Of a stretch of DNA of 13,553 bases, positions 7,943-13,553 are shown one piece after another (positions within the stretch are counted from its first letter, which is position 1; the number at the start of each line of letters is the position of its first letter). This stretch comes from an uncultured beta proteobacterium. Its GTDB lineage: Bacteria; Pseudomonadota; Gammaproteobacteria; Burkholderiales; Burkholderiaceae. The stretch spans positions 1-13,553 of the forward strand of contig CAJAFJ010000588.1 of assembly GCA_903938955.1 (NCBI GenBank). Direction: 5' to 3'. The notes beneath the pieces were generated by a model. It was not told where the DNA came from, searched no databases, and saw nothing but the letters and a program-made list of their open reading frames with translations. A program made the position numbers and the translations under genes.

Positions 7943-7960
7943 ATTTATTAAACAATAAAT
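7943..7960. terminator. AT-only hairpin between convergent genes
   Basis: ATTTATT (7943-7949) and AATAAAT (7954-7960) form a 7-bp stem with a 4-nt loop in the 78-bp gap between two convergent genes. The stem has no G or C and is weak; a bidirectional terminator is possible but uncertain. Confidence 0.3.
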
Positions 7961-7986
7961 ACCTTTCAATAAAAATTCAGAATCAT

Positions 7987-10900
7987 TCATTGCTGCGCGA
8001 GCAACCAATGCGGCGGGGCAACGATCATCGCCTCGGCATCGGCCGCGTTGAGCGGCTTGGCGAAGTAATAGCCTTGCCCATATTCCACCTGCAGCGCACG
8101 CAGTTGGGCCAGTTGCACCGCGTTCTCAACCCCCTCGGCGATGATGTCCATATTCAGGGTATGGGCCAGGGTGACGATGCTCTGGATGATGTCGGCACTC
8201 TTGCGGTCCACGTCCATGCGGCGCACAAAAGAAGCATCAATCTTCAGCGTGTTGAGCGGAAAACGATACAGGTAGGAGAGCGACGAATAGCCGGTGCCGA
8301 AGTCGTCCATCAGCAGTTTGACCCCCAGGGCACTCAAATTTTGCAGCACCAGGGCCGCCTCTTCGGCGTGCGCCATGATCACGGTTTCGGTCACTTCGAG
8401 CTTGAGACTATTGATATCAAGGCCGGTCTCCGCCAGCACCGCCTCAATCTGCAACAGCAGATCGGGCTCGGCAAACTGCCGCCCGGCGAGGTTGACGCTG
8501 ATCTGCATCGGCGGGTGTTCCGGATAGCGCAGCTGCCAGCTTCGCATTTGGCGGCAGGCCTCGGCCAGCACCCAGCGCCCGATGGACACAATGAGACCAG
8601 TTTCCTCTGTCAGTGGAATGAATTCACTTGGCGGCACCAGGCTACCGTCGGGACGGCGCATGCGCACAAGGGCTTCAAAGCCCGTCAGTTGGCCTGTTTG
8701 CAGCGAAACCACCGGCTGGTAATAAACCAGAAATTCTTCACCACGGGCCACCGCCTGATGCAGCTCGGTTTCCATTTTGAGCAGGGACACGACGCGCTCA
8801 CGCATGTTGGCGGCGAACAGCTCGATACCTGCGCCACCGCGCCGCTCGGCGTTGTGGGTCGCAGTTTCGGCATCGCGCAGGCAGTCTCCAGGGTCGGCGT
8901 AGCCCGGCCAGCCAAGGGCGATGCCGATGCTGGCGGTGGTGAACAATTCATGCCCATCAAGGTTGAAGCCCGTCACCAGCGCAACCTGAAGCTGGTTGGC
9001 AAACCGTGTGGCTTTGTTGGCATCCATGGCTTCATCCACCAGGATGGCAAAGCTCTCGCCGCCGACGCGGGCCAGCGTGTCAGCCGGACTCAGACCCGTG
9101 CCCAGGCGTTGCGCGACGGCAATCAGCAGCTGCTCGCCCACGGCGGCGCCCAGACTGTCCGTGATCGGCTGAAAGCGATCCAGGGTGAGAAAAATAAGTG
9201 CAAAACCGTGCCCGGATTCGAGCCGGAGCCGGTCCAGTGCATCACCGATCCGCGACAGCAGCAGCGCACGATTGGGCAGGCCGGTCAGGCTGTCGCGCAA
9301 CAGCTGCTCCTCCACCACCGAGGCCAACATCACCCGCGCCGAGGCGCTGCCAATGACGCCCGCCAGTTGTGCCTCGCAGTGACGGGAAAATTCAGCATCA
9401 ATTTCCTGCGGCCACTCCAGGCCGCGCTGGCGGGCATAGACAACAAAAACCTGGTGGGCATTATCAGGACCGAGAAAACGGGCCATCAGCGCATACAAAT
9501 CCAGCAGCGAGCCGCTGGCGCGCCAGATACGCTCGGCGCCGCGATCATGCTTGAAGACATCGACAAACAGCGCCGCCTGGGTCTGCTCTACGGCAGTTTG
9601 CCCGGTCATGATCGACACCGCCAGGTAGAGGCCGACATTGGCCAGCATGCTCCAGAGCATGGCGTGGCTGATGTCATCCAGCCCCTCCAGGCCAAAGAGG
9701 GCCAGCGGGCGCAGCAGCGCAATGGCAAATGGCCCCTGTTCGAGTAGTTCCATCGGCAACCAGCCGGAGCGGGCAAAGGCCGGCAGCACCAGGGTGTAGG
9801 CCCACACCAGAAAACCGGCGCCCAGCCCGGCCAGCGCCCCGCGGCAGGTGCCGCCTTTCCAGTACAGGCCGCCAAGCAGCACCGGCCCGAACTGGGCGAC
9901 GGCAGCAAAAGAAATCAGGCCGATCTCAACCAGCGCATAGGCCTCGCCCGCCAGCCGGTAATAGGCGTAGCCGAGCAGCATGCCGAGCACGATGGTGACG
10001 CGCCGGATGGCGAGCAGCAGGCCGGAGAGATCAGTCCGCTCGGTCAGCCTTAGCACCTTGACGCGCAGCAGCACCGGCATCACCAGATCGTTGCAGACCA
10101 TGGTTGACAGGGCAATGGTCTCGACGATCACCATACCGGTGGCCGCCGAGAAGCCCCCTATAAAGACCAGCAGCGCCAGCGCCGGCTGATGTGCCGCCAT
10201 CGGCAGGATAAGCACAAAGTTGTCGGGATTGACGGTCCCGTCGAATTGCATCAAACCGCCGAAGGCTATGGGTAAAACGAACAGGTTGAACAGAAGCAGG
10301 TAAAGCGGAAAGAGCCAGATCGCCTTGTTCAGGTGCGCCTCGTCAACGTTTTCAACCACCGCCACCTGAAACTGCCGGGGCAGAAACATGATGGCCATCA
10401 TGCCAAGGAAAGCCAGCGAAAAGAGCGAGGCCCAACTGCGATAAACATCCACCGAACCGCCCCCGATGGTGAAGATTGCGGCGATGCGCGGCACAAGCGC
10501 GGCCTTCGCAAACAGATCATTGATGCCGTCGTACAGCCCCCAGGTCACAAAACTGCCAATGGCCAGAAAGGCCAGCAACTTGACCAGCGACTCAAAGGCG
10601 ATGGCCGCAACCAGACCCTCGTGGCGCTCGGCCGTGTCGAGCTTGCGGGCACCAAACACGATGCTGAACGCCGCCAGAATCAGGGCGACGTAAAACGCCG
10701 TATCGCTCCAGAAATTCGTCGGCTCCGGCATCAGCATCGGCAAAAACTCGGGGTAGCCGCGCAGCTCGCTGAAGCTGGTGGAAATCGCCTTGAGCTGCAG
10801 GGAGATGTAGGGCGTGACGCCCACCAGCGCGATCACTGTGACCAAACCGGCCAGCTTCGCATTCTTGCCGTAGCGCGAAGAAATGAAGTCGGCCAGCGAG

Positions 10901-11196
10901 GTGAGGCGGTTGTCCTTGGCAATGCGGATGATTTTTCGCAACACCAGCCACCACAGAGCCACCATCACCGTCGGACCCAGGTACACGGGCAGGAAGCCGA
11001 TGCCGGTGGCGGCAGCCCGCCCGACGCTGCCATAGAAAGTCCAGGCCGTGGTGTAAACACCGAGCGATAGCGCATAGACATAGGGACTGGCGATCAGGCT
11101 GCGCCCGGCATCGGCTGCCTTGTCGCCACGGTAGGCGATGAAAAAAAGCAACCCTAGATAGGCACTGGCGACAAGGATGATGGTCCAGGCAGACAC
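7987..11196 (-). CDS. SLC5 symporter-STAC-GGDEF(degenerate)-EAL: transporter-type c-di-GMP phosphodiesterase
   Basis: A 1069-residue inner-membrane protein with an uncommon domain chain. Residues about 1-530 are a sodium/solute symporter (SLC5/SSS) domain with about 13 hydrophobic helices, including YTTAWTFYGSVG at 48-59. Residues about 535-630 match the STAC linker first described for CbrA-like kinases (ending IGSASARVMLASVVEE). Residues about 633-790 are a GGDEF domain that looks dead: GGESF at 712-716, Thr671 where the metal-binding Asp of DxDxFK belongs, and Thr679 for the guanine-contacting Asn. Residues about 805-1055 are an EAL domain with Glu841 (EALVR), Asn902, Glu934, Asp964-Asp965 (DDFGTG), Lys985, Glu1021 and Gln1041 all present, so c-di-GMP hydrolysis is predicted. 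The only in-frame start after a TGA is GTG at 11196, 7 nt behind the small membrane protein gene, which suggests translational coupling. The solute is unknown. Confidence 0.9.
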   Translation of the reverse strand: MSAWTIILVASAYLGLLFFIAYRGDKAADAGRSLIASPYVYALSLGVYTTAWTFYGSVGRAAATGIGFLPVYLGPTVMVALWWLVLRKIIRIAKDNRLTSLADFISSRYGKNAKLAGLVTVIALVGVTPYISLQLKAISTSFSELRGYPEFLPMLMPEPTNFWSDTAFYVALILAAFSIVFGARKLDTAERHEGLVAAIAFESLVKLLAFLAIGSFVTWGLYDGINDLFAKAALVPRIAAIFTIGGGSVDVYRSWASLFSLAFLGMMAIMFLPRQFQVAVVENVDEAHLNKAIWLFPLYLLLFNLFVLPIAFGGLMQFDGTVNPDNFVLILPMAAHQPALALLVFIGGFSAATGMVIVETIALSTMVCNDLVMPVLLRVKVLRLTERTDLSGLLLAIRRVTIVLGMLLGYAYYRLAGEAYALVEIGLISFAAVAQFGPVLLGGLYWKGGTCRGALAGLGAGFLVWAYTLVLPAFARSGWLPMELLEQGPFAIALLRPLALFGLEGLDDISHAMLWSMLANVGLYLAVSIMTGQTAVEQTQAALFVDVFKHDRGAERIWRASGSLLDLYALMARFLGPDNAHQVFVVYARQRGLEWPQEIDAEFSRHCEAQLAGVIGSASARVMLASVVEEQLLRDSLTGLPNRALLLSRIGDALDRLRLESGHGFALIFLTLDRFQPITDSLGAAVGEQLLIAVAQRLGTGLSPADTLARVGGESFAILVDEAMDANKATRFANQLQVALVTGFNLDGHELFTTASIGIALGWPGYADPGDCLRDAETATHNAERRGGAGIELFAANMRERVVSLLKMETELHQAVARGEEFLVYYQPVVSLQTGQLTGFEALVRMRRPDGSLVPPSEFIPLTEETGLIVSIGRWVLAEACRQMRSWQLRYPEHPPMQISVNLAGRQFAEPDLLLQIEAVLAETGLDINSLKLEVTETVIMAHAEEAALVLQNLSALGVKLLMDDFGTGYSSLSYLYRFPLNTLKIDASFVRRMDVDRKSADIIQSIVTLAHTLNMDIIAEGVENAVQLAQLRALQVEYGQGYYFAKPLNAADAEAMIVAPPHWLLAQQ

Positions 11197-11203
11197 AGCT
11201 CAC

Positions 11204-11398
11204 TCACGTCTTCTCGACCACCAGCGCCAGCAGCGCAATCAGCAGTGCCCAGGCTGCAAACACATAGACATAAAGCAACGGAATACTGCCCAGCAGCAGG
11301 GGACGGTTGAAGAGGGCCAGCAACGGGTAATTGAACAACAGGCAACCCAGCACAAACAAGGCGGCCAGGCGCTGTGACTTGATATTCGGTTTGTACAT
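11204..11398 (-). CDS. Small two-helix membrane protein, CbrX-like partner of the SLC5 gene
   Basis: This 64-residue protein begins MYKPNIKSQRL and has two hydrophobic segments (about 11-29 and 34-61) separated by Asn-Arg-Pro, ending VVEKT. The start at 11398 is fixed by a strong ribosome binding site (GGGAGGG, complement of 11403-11409) 4-5 nt ahead; a longer reading of the frame would begin upstream of this site and is unlikely. The stop codon lies 7 nt before the GTG of the SLC5-STAC-GGDEF-EAL gene, so the two are co-transcribed and probably translationally coupled. In Pseudomonas, a similarly small gene (cbrX) precedes cbrA, whose product also has SLC5 and STAC domains. The analogy comes from position, size and hydrophobicity; sequence homology was not tested. 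It may assist assembly or stability of the symporter domain. Confidence 0.8.
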   Translation of the reverse strand: MYKPNIKSQRLAALFVLGCLLFNYPLLALFNRPLLLGSIPLLYVYVFAAWALLIALLALVVEKT

Positions 11399-11430
11399 GA
11401 CACCCTCCCCCATCAATAAGGAATGGTCGG

Positions 11431-11443
11431 CTGGACAGTCCAG
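11431..11443. promoter_or_regulatory. Perfect palindrome in the leader of the SLC5-EAL operon
   Basis: CTGGAC-A-GTCCAG is a perfect 6-bp dyad with one central base. It lies 14 bp beyond the -10 of the predicted minus-strand promoter, roughly +7 to +19, where a repressor could block transcription. No known regulator is recognised. Confidence 0.35.
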
Positions 11444-11456
11444 TCCTTCACAAATA

Positions 11457-11485
11457 AGTATCTTGACCGTTGCCCCGCCTGTCAA
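11457..11485 (-). promoter_or_regulatory. Sigma-70-type promoter of the SLC5-EAL operon
   Basis: On the minus strand a perfect -35 TTGACA (11485-11480) is followed at exactly 17 bp by GATACT (11462-11457, 4 of 6 to the -10 consensus). Transcription would start near 11450, giving a leader of about 50 nt before the small membrane protein gene. CCCCGC/GCGGGG arms (11473-11478, 11486-11491) flank the -35, forming a dyad around it that could serve as an operator. Confidence 0.6.
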
Positions 11486-11546
11486 GCGGGGATATGGGGG
11501 ATGTTTGATGGTTTCGGCATTGAAGCGCTGGTGTCGCACGCAGGGC

Positions 11547-11709
11547 ACCGTCCTGGTAATAGCGACTAAAGGAGGTGTGCAGGTCTGAATACACTTGATT
11601 TTCCAGGCGATCAAGGTCGCCGCCTTCAGCCAGCTCGGGCTGGTCCATCTGGAACATTTCTTTCAGCTTGGCAATCAGCTGGTCGCGTTTGGTGTTGGGG
11701 GGTGCCCAT
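11547..11709 (-). pseudogene. Remnant of the start of an adenine-specific DNA methyltransferase gene
   Basis: Directly after the Fic gene the minus strand reads PNTKRDQLIAKLKEMFQMDQ, then PEL, then LENQVYSDLHTSFSRYYQDG. Both pieces resemble the N-terminal region of the large adenine-specific methyltransferases of type III-like systems, whose usual text is a FQLDQ(A/P)-type helix followed by DFGIYRIMN and, about 100 residues on, an (H/L)xxFFSRYY motif. Here the two parts are almost adjacent, so an internal stretch is missing, and no catalytic motif follows. An ATG at 11709 is out of frame by one base: a run of six C (G on the plus strand, 11697-11702) would restore MGTPNTKRDQL if it had five. 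After SRYYQDG, recognisable sequence stops; an open frame runs on to 11448 without likeness to the family. Identification is from memory of the family, not a search. Confidence 0.65.
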
Positions 11710-11723
11710 GGCCAATGTTCTCT

Positions 11724-12845
11724 TCAGGCGTAGGGGGTGAATGCGTTGCGGTCATCGGCCAGCAATTGCATGAGTTTGGGGTGAATGAATAGCTTTTCTT
11801 TGCCCGCCTGTACTTCGCGCAGGACGCCAATGGCGGTCAGCTCTTTCAGGTAGCGCGAGGCGGACTGGCGCTGGGCAATGTTTTTGTCGACCAGGTTGCC
11901 AATGCGGCAATAGGGCTGTTCAAAGACCACATCCACCAGCTCACGGGTGTAAATTTTCGGCAAACGCTCGCGCACATGGGCGGTGGTGTGCTCAGCCAGC
12001 GTGCGGATGGCGGCAATCTTGCCGGTGGTCCACTTGGCGGTTTCTTCCACAGCCTGCAGCATGAAGATGATCCACGGCTCCAGCTTGCCGGTGCGGGTGG
12101 TGTCCAGCAGTAGGCGGTAGTAGTCGCCCTTGTGGGCACTGATGTGGCGGCTGAGGTAGAGGATGGGCAGCGTCAGCAGCTCGGCCTGAATTAAGTACAA
12201 GATATTCAAGACCCGGCCGGTGCGGCCGTTACCGTCGGCAAACGGGTGAATGGCCTCAAACTGGTAGTGGCCCACGGCCATGCGGACCAAGGGGTCCAGC
12301 TCAGTCTGGTTGTGCAAAAAGCGCTCCCAATTGGCCAGCAAGTCGCGCAGGCAGGCTTCGCCTTCGGGTGGGGTGTAAATGACTTCGCCGGTGCGGTCAT
12401 TCATCAGCTGGGTGCCGGGCGTGCGACGGATGTCAAGGTCAGCGCCCTTGATAGTGCGGCAGACTTCAATGGCCGTGGCGGTGCACAGCGGGCGGGCAGC
12501 CAAAGACTGGTAGCCCATGTACAGCGCGGTGCGGTAGCGCAGTGCCTCTTTGGTGGCGGCGTTGGCCAGGTTGTCGCCACCCTGAGCGTATTGAAACAGC
12601 TGGTCGGCGGTGGTGACGATGTTTTCGATTTCTGAACTGTCTTTGGCTTCGAGCAGCGGCAAGGTGTTGATCAGCATGGTCTGGTTCGGAATCAGCTCGG
12701 CGGCCTGCTTGAGCTCGGCCAGCGCCGCCCGCGCCGTGATGCATTGCTTGAGCACGGCCTTGGTCTCCAGCTCCGCCGCCGGGGGCAGCGGCGGCAATTG
12801 GTTCCAGGGCTTGTCAGCGCTCCAAACGGGTGTTGAGTCAGTCAT
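11724..12845 (-). CDS. Fic family protein (SoFic-like AMP-transferase) with self-inhibiting helix
   Basis: A complete 373-residue Fic protein, predicted to transfer AMP from ATP to hydroxyl side chains of target proteins (and to itself). Its size and layout match SoFic of Shewanella oneidensis: an N-terminal Fic_N region, the Fic core, and a C-terminal winged-helix-like part (about 300-360). The active site [12 protein letters not shown] spans 200-211, with catalytic His200 and the nucleotide-binding anion hole. An inhibitory motif (S/T)xxxE(G/N) is present as SSEIEN (Ser70, Glu74, Asn75), so this is a class II Fic that restrains itself and needs no separate antitoxin. TAA lies four codons before the ATG, so the start is fixed, but no ribosome binding site is visible. 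It sits between helicase and methyltransferase remnants on the same strand and is the only undamaged gene there. Its target is unknown. Confidence 0.93.
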   Translation of the reverse strand: MTDSTPVWSADKPWNQLPPLPPAAELETKAVLKQCITARAALAELKQAAELIPNQTMLINTLPLLEAKDSSEIENIVTTADQLFQYAQGGDNLANAATKEALRYRTALYMGYQSLAARPLCTATAIEVCRTIKGADLDIRRTPGTQLMNDRTGEVIYTPPEGEACLRDLLANWERFLHNQTELDPLVRMAVGHYQFEAIHPFADGNGRTGRVLNILYLIQAELLTLPILYLSRHISAHKGDYYRLLLDTTRTGKLEPWIIFMLQAVEETAKWTTGKIAAIRTLAEHTTAHVRERLPKIYTRELVDVVFEQPYCRIGNLVDKNIAQRQSASRYLKELTAIGVLREVQAGKEKLFIHPKLMQLLADDRNAFTPYA

Positions 12846-12870
12846 GTTGATATTTGTTTATTTTTTAAAC

Positions 12871-12904
12871 ATGACATGAATACATGTCGATGTCATCAAC
12901 ATGT
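12871..12904 (-). promoter_or_regulatory. CATG-rich dyad cluster and possible promoter of fic
   Basis: GACATG-AATA-CATGTC (12873-12888) is a perfect 16-nt dyad; TGACAT (12872-12877) and ATGTCA (12890-12895) form a second, overlapping one, and ACATGT recurs at 12882 and 12899, 17 bp apart. On the minus strand TTGATG (12899-12894) and TGTCAT (12876-12871) are 17 bp apart and could be -35 and -10, with the dyad between them. A self-regulated operator is plausible. Confidence 0.35.
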
Positions 12905-12943
12905 GGAAATGACGTGTCTATATTTTTCTATTTTATCGACACA

Positions 12944-13213
12944 TTAAACCACGGCCCAGCGAACGGTAAACAAGGGCTGGCTGCACCTAGCGCGGTGCAG
13001 GCGCTTTTCAAGCGCGGCGATAAGGGCGTCGCGCCGGGCATCAATTTCATCTTCAACGGCAAAGATCTCTTGCCGCAGGCGTTGCGCGTCTTCCATGCTC
13101 AGGGCCTGGCGCGCCTGGCGCTTGAGCCCCATGAGCTTGAGTTTGTTGTCTTTAAGCGCCTTCTCCGCGGAGGTCAACGCTGGCATCGAAGAGAGATTAG
13201 GCCAGCCGGTCAT
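12944..13213 (-). pseudogene. C-terminal remnant of an SNF2-type helicase
   Basis: An 89-residue frame whose last ~75 residues (from SAEKALKDNK) are charged and helical, very likely coiled-coil, ending LFTVRWAVV. RQEIFAVEDEIDARRDALIAALEKRL followed by an LFxxRW ending is how the long SNF2/RapA-like helicases of restriction-modification-like operons finish. The formal ATG at 13213 lies inside the N-terminal remnant in another frame and has no ribosome binding site. Read with the next entry, it implies that one helicase gene lost its whole ATPase body by deletion. An alternative is a free-standing small coiled-coil protein, which is less likely given the matching N-terminal piece immediately upstream. 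Confidence 0.6.
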
Positions 13214-13316
13214 CTTCGGAGGCAGCGCGACGGCGGGTAAGTTCCCATGCGAAATATTTCGCGTGATGATCTGTGGTCTGCGTTATCTGGACGCTTGTCT
13301 CGTCTGTGTCTGCCAT
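13197..13316 (-). pseudogene. N-terminal remnant of the same SNF2-type helicase
   Basis: A 39-codon frame starts at ATG 13316 with a strong ribosome binding site (AGGGGAG, 5 nt ahead) and ends at TAA 13199-13197. Residues 18-39, HAKYFAWELTRRRAASEDDR and then LA, match the opening of SNF2-type helicases that normally continue into a (V)DLNPHQ segment and the Walker A motif; here the stop codon comes instead. The frame differs from that of the C-terminal remnant, so the deletion joint lies close to 13180-13200. A weak promoter (TTAACA, 15 bp, TAGAAT on the minus strand, 13364-13338) still precedes it, so a short peptide may be made. Confidence 0.6.
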
Positions 13317-13419
13317 GTGTCTCCCCTTTTTTGTTTGATTCTAGGGGAGGGAGTGGAGTGTTAAGGGCTTGAAAGCAGCACAAATACCAACGAGCGGAAA
13401 AGTAGACACAATCACAAAC

Positions 13420-13454
13420 AAAAAGCCGCGCAGCCCTTACGGAATCTGCGCGGC
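13420..13454 (-). terminator. Strong intrinsic terminator of the right-edge gene
   Basis: On the minus strand GCCGCGCAG (13454-13446) pairs perfectly with CTGCGCGGC (13433-13425) around a 12-nt loop and is followed by TTTTTGTTTGTG. This ends transcription from the truncated gene at the window edge and insulates the helicase remnant from it. Confidence 0.85.
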
Positions 13455-13456
13455 CA

Positions 13457-13473
13457 GCTACTAAATCAGTAGC
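13457..13473. repeat. Second hairpin beside the terminator
   Basis: GCTACT (13457-13462) and AGTAGC (13468-13473) form a 6-bp stem with a 5-nt loop, 2 bp from the strong terminator stem. It is followed by GTTTTAG on the plus strand. It may add to termination or be a short dispersed intergenic palindrome. Confidence 0.3.
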
Positions 13474-13484
13474 GTTTTAGCGGT

Positions 13485-13553
13485 TTACTTGCGTGCTGGC
13501 GGCAAATCGGTGCAACTGCCGTGCGCCACTTCCGCCGCCATGCCGATGGATTC
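13485..13553 (-). CDS. C-terminal end of an unidentified gene
   Basis: The last 22 codons plus TAA of a minus-strand gene that enters from the right edge: ESIGMAAEVAHGSCTDLPPA followed by RK. The reading frame ends 31 nt before a strong terminator, which supports it as a real gene end. I do not recognise the protein from this short tail; the Cys and the Ala/Gly-rich helix are not diagnostic. Confidence 0.6.
   Translation of the reverse strand, partial: ESIGMAAEVAHGSCTDLPPARK

Noticed and set aside
7918..9747. 609-codon open frame on the plus strand opposite the EAL gene
   Set aside because: It lies fully antisense to the GGDEF-EAL part, is rich in His, Gln, Arg and Gly, and shows no domain. 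Long antisense frames are common in GC-rich genes.
10333..11070. 245-codon plus-strand frame opposite the SLC5 domain
   Set aside because: Antisense to membrane helices; the Arg/His/Gln-rich composition is typical of a shadow frame.
11204..11614. Longer 136-codon version of the small membrane protein
   Set aside because: The strong ribosome binding site lies directly ahead of 11398, and the predicted promoter falls inside the extended part, so only the 64-residue form fits.
12884..13240. 118-codon plus-strand frame opposite the helicase remnant
   Set aside because: Its opposite strand reads as the helicase C-terminus, and no ribosome binding site or family likeness supports the plus-strand frame.
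1..13553. CRISPR array, tRNA, insertion sequence or prophage genes
   Set aside because: No regularly spaced repeats, cloverleaf with CCA end, transposase or phage structural motif was found by eye on either strand.

Overview
The window looks like a chromosomal segment of a betaproteobacterium, most likely Burkholderiales/Comamonadaceae (Rhodoferax- or Polaromonas-like). That placement rests on the GC-rich coding style, the long two-domain LeuA, the LplT-like/PlsC fusion and the SpmA-SpmB fusion. It is a judgement from protein appearance, not from a search. No rRNA, tRNA, insertion sequence or CRISPR array was seen.

Positions 1-4353 are housekeeping. A divergent, window-truncated isochorismatase-family hydrolase is followed by an exported NlpC/P60 peptidase with a possibly leaderless promoter, a DEDDy 3'-5' exonuclease, a glyoxalase-like (VOC) protein, and leuA on the opposite strand. 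VOC and leuA converge on two hairpins. Positions 4550-7908 hold two divergently transcribed membrane proteins: an LplT-like transporter fused to a PlsC acyltransferase, and a fused SpmA-SpmB nucleoside-recognition protein.

Positions 7987-11485 form a compact signalling operon on the minus strand: a strong promoter, a 64-residue two-helix membrane protein, and 7 nt later a 1069-residue protein that joins an SLC5 sodium/solute symporter, a STAC linker, a degenerate GGDEF domain and an EAL domain with all expected catalytic residues. The layout parallels Pseudomonas CbrX-CbrA, with c-di-GMP hydrolysis in place of the histidine kinase. This is the most interesting intact system in the window: a candidate transporter-type receptor that couples nutrient uptake or sensing to c-di-GMP turnover.

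Positions 11547-13316 appear to be the wreck of a defence or restriction-modification-like operon on the minus strand. An SNF2-type helicase is reduced to its first ~39 and last ~75 residues. A complete SoFic-like Fic AMP-transferase gene follows, then a short frameshifted, internally deleted start of an adenine-specific DNA methyltransferase. Only the Fic gene is intact. At the right edge lie the last 22 codons of an unidentified minus-strand gene with a strong terminator.
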